DNA of 64,000 nucleotides from Betaproteobacteria bacterium (GTDB lineage: Bacteria; Pseudomonadota; Gammaproteobacteria; Burkholderiales; Usitatibacteraceae), in assembly GCA_016709665.1 (NCBI GenBank), contig JADJMI010000027.1:372001-436000 (forward strand), written 5' to 3'. This document shows, piece after piece, positions 61,018 through 64,000 of the stretch; positions within the stretch are counted from its first letter, which is position 1; each line of letters starts with the position of its first letter. The position numbers were made by a program, and so were the translations under genes. A model generated the notes under the pieces. It did not search any database. It was not told the DNA's origin and saw only the letters and a program-made list of their open reading frames with translations.

Positions 61018-62136
61018 TCAACGTTCTCGGGAGCGTCGCGAGTGTAGCATCGGGCGAGCCTCGTTCCGGCCGTCGCCGGCCGCGAGCCACGCCGTGATTT
61101 CCTCGCGGTCGTGGTACAGCTGCTTCAGGGCGAGGCGGTAGGGCCGGCCGCCGAAGGCCTCGTCCACGATCTCGCGGGCGCGGCCCGTCTCCTCCCAGCG
61201 CTTCTTCATCGGCAGCTTGAGGTTGAAGATCGCTTCCCGGCACCAGCCGCCGGCCACCCATTTCGCCGCGAGCGAAGCGACGCGTGAGGGGCTTTCGACC
61301 ACGTCGCACACCATCCAGTCGACCGGCTCGGGTGGCCTGAATCCGAAGGCGTCGGCGCGCCGGTGCTTCACCTGCCCGGTCTCCAGAAGCGCCGCGTCCA
61401 TCGGCCCGTTGTCCACGGCCGTCACGAACAGGCCGCGCCGCACGAGTTGCCACGTCCATCCGCCCGGCGACGCGCCGAGATCCACGGCGCTCATGCCGGG
61501 CGTGAGGCGCCGCGTCGCCTCCTCGTCACCCAGGAAGTGGGCCAGGGCCTCCGCCAGCTTGAGCGTCGAGCGCGAAGGCGCGCCCGCAGGCATGCGAAGG
61601 CGCGCGATGCCCATGGGCCAGGGCGAACTCGCCCCCACGCGGGAAAGGCCCACATGCGCCGCCGTTCCGCCCACGAAGAACACGTGCAGGCGCTCCTGTG
61701 CGGCGCCGTCGGCGACGTTCACGCCCGCCTTCGCCAGCGCCTTGTCCAGGTGCGGCTTCAACGGCCGGATGAGCGAGGCGAGCGCCTTTCCGTCGTTGGT
61801 GTCGGGCGTCTCCACGAAGAGTTCGCGAAATCGCGCCCCGAGATCGCGGGCCGCCCGTGCGAGCGGCGACGCGCGATCGCCGACCGGCAGGTCCGCCAGC
61901 AACTCGCCCACGAGCACGACCTGGCGGGCAAAGACGAACGTATCCGGGGAAAGCGCCGACCAGAGCGCGCGTCCGGCCGGCGGGTCGAACGGCTGGAAGA
62001 GCGCCCAGGCGCTGTCGGGACGGGCCTTCACGAATCCCTCCACACCGGCTTCGCGGGCGAACGCCGTGAGCTCCTGCGCGCATTCCTTCTCGAAGCCCGC
62101 CCGGCAGTGGACGAGGAGGCCTCCCGCAGCGCTCAC
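61018..62136 (-). CDS. rlmM: 23S rRNA 2'-O-ribose C2498 methyltransferase
   Basis: 372 residues from GTG 62136, which overlaps the tatD stop as GTGA. It begins with a THUMP-like part (GLLVHCRAGFEKECAQELTA) and holds the SAM-binding FtsJ fold: SAVDLGASPGGWTWQLVRRG, VTAVDNGPMDAALLETGQVK, DWMVCDVVESPSRVASLAAK and a Lys in NLKLPMKKRWEE. RlmM methylates C2498 of 23S rRNA in the peptidyl transferase region, using SAM. Length and end are typical. Confidence 0.92.
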   Translation of the reverse strand: MSAAGGLLVHCRAGFEKECAQELTAFAREAGVEGFVKARPDSAWALFQPFDPPAGRALWSALSPDTFVFARQVVLVGELLADLPVGDRASPLARAARDLGARFRELFVETPDTNDGKALASLIRPLKPHLDKALAKAGVNVADGAAQERLHVFFVGGTAAHVGLSRVGASSPWPMGIARLRMPAGAPSRSTLKLAEALAHFLGDEEATRRLTPGMSAVDLGASPGGWTWQLVRRGLFVTAVDNGPMDAALLETGQVKHRRADAFGFRPPEPVDWMVCDVVESPSRVASLAAKWVAGGWCREAIFNLKLPMKKRWEETGRAREIVDEAFGGRPYRLALKQLYHDREEITAWLAAGDGRNEARPMLHSRRSRER

Positions 62137-62906
62137 CGGCTGGCGCCGCGAAAGAGCGTGAAGAAGTTTCGCGTGGTCGCCTCCGCGACGACCGCGAGCG
62201 GCACGCCGCGGAGAGTGGCGATCTCCTCGGCCACATGGCGCACGAAGGCCGGCTCGTTGGTCTTGCCGCGGTGCGGGACAGGCGCGAGGTACGGCGAATC
62301 CGTTTCCACGAGCATGCGTTCGAGCGGGACCCGGCGCGCGACTTCCTTCAGGGCCTTCGCGTTCTTGAAGGTGACGATCCCCGAAAAGGAGATGTGGAAG
62401 CCCTGGCGCATGGCCGCTTCCGCTACTTCCCAGGATTCCGTGAAGCAGTGCATGACGCCACCGACCTGCGCCGCGCCCTCCTCTTCGAGGATGCGCAGGG
62501 TATCGGCGGCGGCCTCCCGGGTATGGACGACCAGGGGCTTCGCGACCCGGCGCGCCGCGCGGATGTGCCGCCGGAATCGCTCGCGCTGCCACTCGGTGTC
62601 GCCTTCGACGCGGAAGTAGTCGAGTCCGGTTTCGCCGACGGCCACGACCTTGGGGTGCGAAGCCATGGCGACCAGTTCATCCTCCGTGGCCTCGCGCTCG
62701 TCACGCCGCTCGTCCGGGTGCACGCCGGCCGAGCACCACAGCTCGCGATGGGCCGCTGCGACCGCGAGCACCGCCGCGAAGGTGGAGACGGTCGTGCTGA
62801 TCGTGAGCGCGTGCGTCACGCCGGCCTCGCGCATGCGCGCGAGCCGCTCGGGGAGATCCGCGCGCAGTTCCGGGAAATCGAGGTGGCAGTGGGAGTCGAC
62901 CAGCAT
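62133..62906 (-). CDS. TatD-family metal-dependent hydrolase
   Basis: 257 residues from ATG 62906. Metal-site motifs are MLVDSHCHLDFPEL (His-x-His), AVGETGLDYF (Glu), LVVHTREAAADT (His), GVMHCFTESWEVAEA (His) and LVETDSPYLAPVPHRGKTNE (Asp). TatD proteins are 3'-5' exonucleases active on DNA and RNA and are usually encoded next to holB and pilZ, as here. It overlaps rlmM and follows pilZ by 37 bases. Confidence 0.94.
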   Translation of the reverse strand: MLVDSHCHLDFPELRADLPERLARMREAGVTHALTISTTVSTFAAVLAVAAAHRELWCSAGVHPDERRDEREATEDELVAMASHPKVVAVGETGLDYFRVEGDTEWQRERFRRHIRAARRVAKPLVVHTREAAADTLRILEEEGAAQVGGVMHCFTESWEVAEAAMRQGFHISFSGIVTFKNAKALKEVARRVPLERMLVETDSPYLAPVPHRGKTNEPAFVRHVAEEIATLRGVPLAVVAEATTRNFFTLFRGASR

Positions 62907-62943
62907 GTGACGGCATTCTACCGCCCCGGCACCGCGGGCCTGC

Positions 62944-63312
62944 CTAGATCGTGTGCGTGGGGCGCGAGGATTGCAGGGCGCCGGCGAGCAGGCCTTCGAC
63001 CTTCTTGCGAAGCTCGCGGCACGTCTCGCTGTCCTGGAGCTGGACGCCGATGCCCTGCGGCCGGTTGGCGGCGGCATGGGGCGGGTTGATCCAGGCCACG
63101 TGACCCTGGATCGGGATGCGGGCGCTGTCGTCGAGAAGAGACAGCAGCACGAGCACCTCGTCGCCGAGACGATGGCTGCCGGTGCTGGGAACGAACAGGC
63201 CTCCGCCGCGCAGCAGCGGCATCCACGCGGCGTAGAGCGCGGCCTTGGACCGGATCACCAGGGAGAACACCCCCGGCCGGTCGATGGCGGTATCGCTGGA
63301 TAGGTCGTTCAT
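62944..63312 (-). CDS. pilZ: PilZ-domain protein (type IV pilus assembly type)
   Basis: 122 residues. Sequence PGVFSLVIRSKAALYAAWMP, LFVPSTGSHRLGDEVLVLLS, QGHVAWINPPHAAANRPQGI and VQLQDSETCREL matches the short PilZ protein of type IV pilus biogenesis. It lacks the RxxxR motif that binds cyclic-di-GMP in other PilZ domains, which is also true of the pilus protein. It starts three bases after the holB end, the classical holB-pilZ-tatD order. Confidence 0.92.
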   Translation of the reverse strand: MNDLSSDTAIDRPGVFSLVIRSKAALYAAWMPLLRGGGLFVPSTGSHRLGDEVLVLLSLLDDSARIPIQGHVAWINPPHAAANRPQGIGVQLQDSETCRELRKKVEGLLAGALQSSRPTHTI

Positions 63313-63315
63313 GGC

Positions 63316-64000
63316 TCAGCCCAGTGTCGCGCGATTGTAGGCCATCATCAAGTGCTCGGCCACCAGGCGTGCATTGAGCGGATGGGCCACGAGGCGACGG
63401 GCTTCCACCAGGTCGCGATCGAGCGCGAGCAGCGCCTCCAGGCGCGCGCGCCTCGCCTTCTGCTTGAGCGCGGGCACGCAGTCCCGGTGGTGGCGCGGCT
63501 CGCCGGCCGTCTTCACCCGGACCAGGTCGTGCACCCACGTCTGCATCCACAGGACGGTGCGGTCGAGTTGCGCGCGGTCGAAGCCGGTCGCGAACGCGAG
63601 GGCGTGCGCGCCGTCCGGCCGGGAAAGCTCGCCCACCACGCGGCGGCGCCATTCGCGCTCCTCGGGGGCAGCCAGGTCGCGCGCCAGGAGCGGCGCGCCG
63701 CCTGCCAGCGCCAGGGACACCTCGGGCTCGCCGGCACCTTCGGCCGCGAGCCAGGCGAGCGCCACGTCGCGGGGCGGAACGCGCAGGGTGACGGCCTGGC
63801 AGCGGCTGCGGATCGTCGCGAGCAGGCGTGCCGGCCGGTCGCTCACGAGCACGATCACCGTGGATGGCGGCGGCTCCTCGAGCGTCTTGAGCAGGGCATT
63901 GGCCGCGGCGATCTGGAGCGCCTCCGCCGGCCGGATCACGATCACGCGAAATCCCGCGCGGTGCGTGGAAAGCGAGACGAGATCGCCCAGGGCACGGACC
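63316..64000 (-). CDS. holB: DNA polymerase III delta-prime subunit, 5' part outside window
   Basis: The last about 228 residues are in the window; the start is beyond 64000. Visible AAA+ elements: LVSLSTHRAGFRVIVIRPAE, ALQIAAANALLKTLEEPPPS (sensor-like segment), VIVLVSDRPARLLATIRSRC with the SRC arginine motif, and a helical C-terminal domain (VAEHLMMAYNRATLG). Delta-prime is part of the clamp loader that places the beta clamp on DNA. Confidence 0.93.
   Translation of the reverse strand, partial: VRALGDLVSLSTHRAGFRVIVIRPAEALQIAAANALLKTLEEPPPSTVIVLVSDRPARLLATIRSRCQAVTLRVPPRDVALAWLAAEGAGEPEVSLALAGGAPLLARDLAAPEEREWRRRVVGELSRPDGAHALAFATGFDRAQLDRTVLWMQTWVHDLVRVKTAGEPRHHRDCVPALKQKARRARLEALLALDRDLVEARRLVAHPLNARLVAEHLMMAYNRATLG

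Overview
The window is about 64 kb of GC-rich, densely coded chromosome with roughly 58 protein genes. I saw no rRNA, tRNA, CRISPR array, insertion sequence, prophage or plasmid gene. Gene content points to a betaproteobacterium (Burkholderiales- or Nitrosomonadales-like). The indicators are two Bug-type tripartite-tricarboxylate receptors, a lexA-imuA-imuB-dnaE2 mutagenesis cassette, a 'polyhydroxyalkanoic acid system' protein, an FFLEELY-motif protein, phasins, and RlmM, TatD, PilZ and HolB genes. The taxonomy is inferred from gene families only.

Layout. 1-0.75 kb: 5' part of an HlyD-type export adaptor. 0.9-5.6 kb: a leftward catabolic operon (RraA-type aldolase, CitE-like lyase, iron alcohol dehydrogenase, Bug receptor) with a divergent LysR regulator. 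5.7-11.6 kb: rightward lexA-imuA-imuB-dnaE2, preceded by two 18-bp palindromes exactly 21 bp apart. 11.6-16.7 kb: a leftward acid-sugar operon (SAF-type oxidoreductase, OtnK, OtnC, frameshifted OtnI) with a divergent LysR. 16.8-19.8 kb: a BKACE enzyme, a small membrane protein and an Aer-like chemoreceptor. 19.85-22.1 kb: marR-cytochrome b561-yceI-yceI behind a 22-bp palindrome. 22.2-27.9 kb: a PLP enzyme, DUF3429, an S9 peptidase, a Cys-rich secreted protein, GcdH and DUF1178. 28-35 kb: a leftward malonate locus (FAD/Fe-S hydroxyacid dehydrogenase, carboxyltransferase-like protein, malonyl-CoA synthetase, malonyl-CoA decarboxylase). 35-38.3 kb: serine-glyoxylate aminotransferase, a second Bug receptor and two PHA-associated proteins.

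38.4-57.8 kb reads as a storage-lipid island. It contains aldehyde dehydrogenase, a Tat-exported small subunit, a GMC alcohol oxidase, FadD, two phasins, acyl-CoA-binding protein, a wax ester synthase/DGAT, a patatin lipase, a TetR regulator, a two-domain fatty acyl-CoA reductase and an alpha/beta lipase. Together these could reduce acyl-CoA to alcohol, esterify it into wax or TAG, coat the inclusion, hydrolyse it, and re-oxidise the alcohol to acyl-CoA. The two phasin genes share a 17-nt upstream element. A sigma-54-promoted DUF1800/DUF1501 pair and a SWIB protein with a histone-H1-like tail lie inside this stretch. 57.9-64 kb: a fused MFS/spermidine synthase, a D-2-hydroxyacid dehydrogenase, then rlmM-tatD-pilZ-holB, with holB cut by the window end.

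Sequence quality. Four genes (otnI, the S9 peptidase, gcdH, the malonyl-CoA decarboxylase) carry small indels in or beside G/C runs, and a DUF1501 gene has one in-frame amber codon. Four indels next to G/C runs look more like consensus errors than real decay, but the sequence alone cannot decide.
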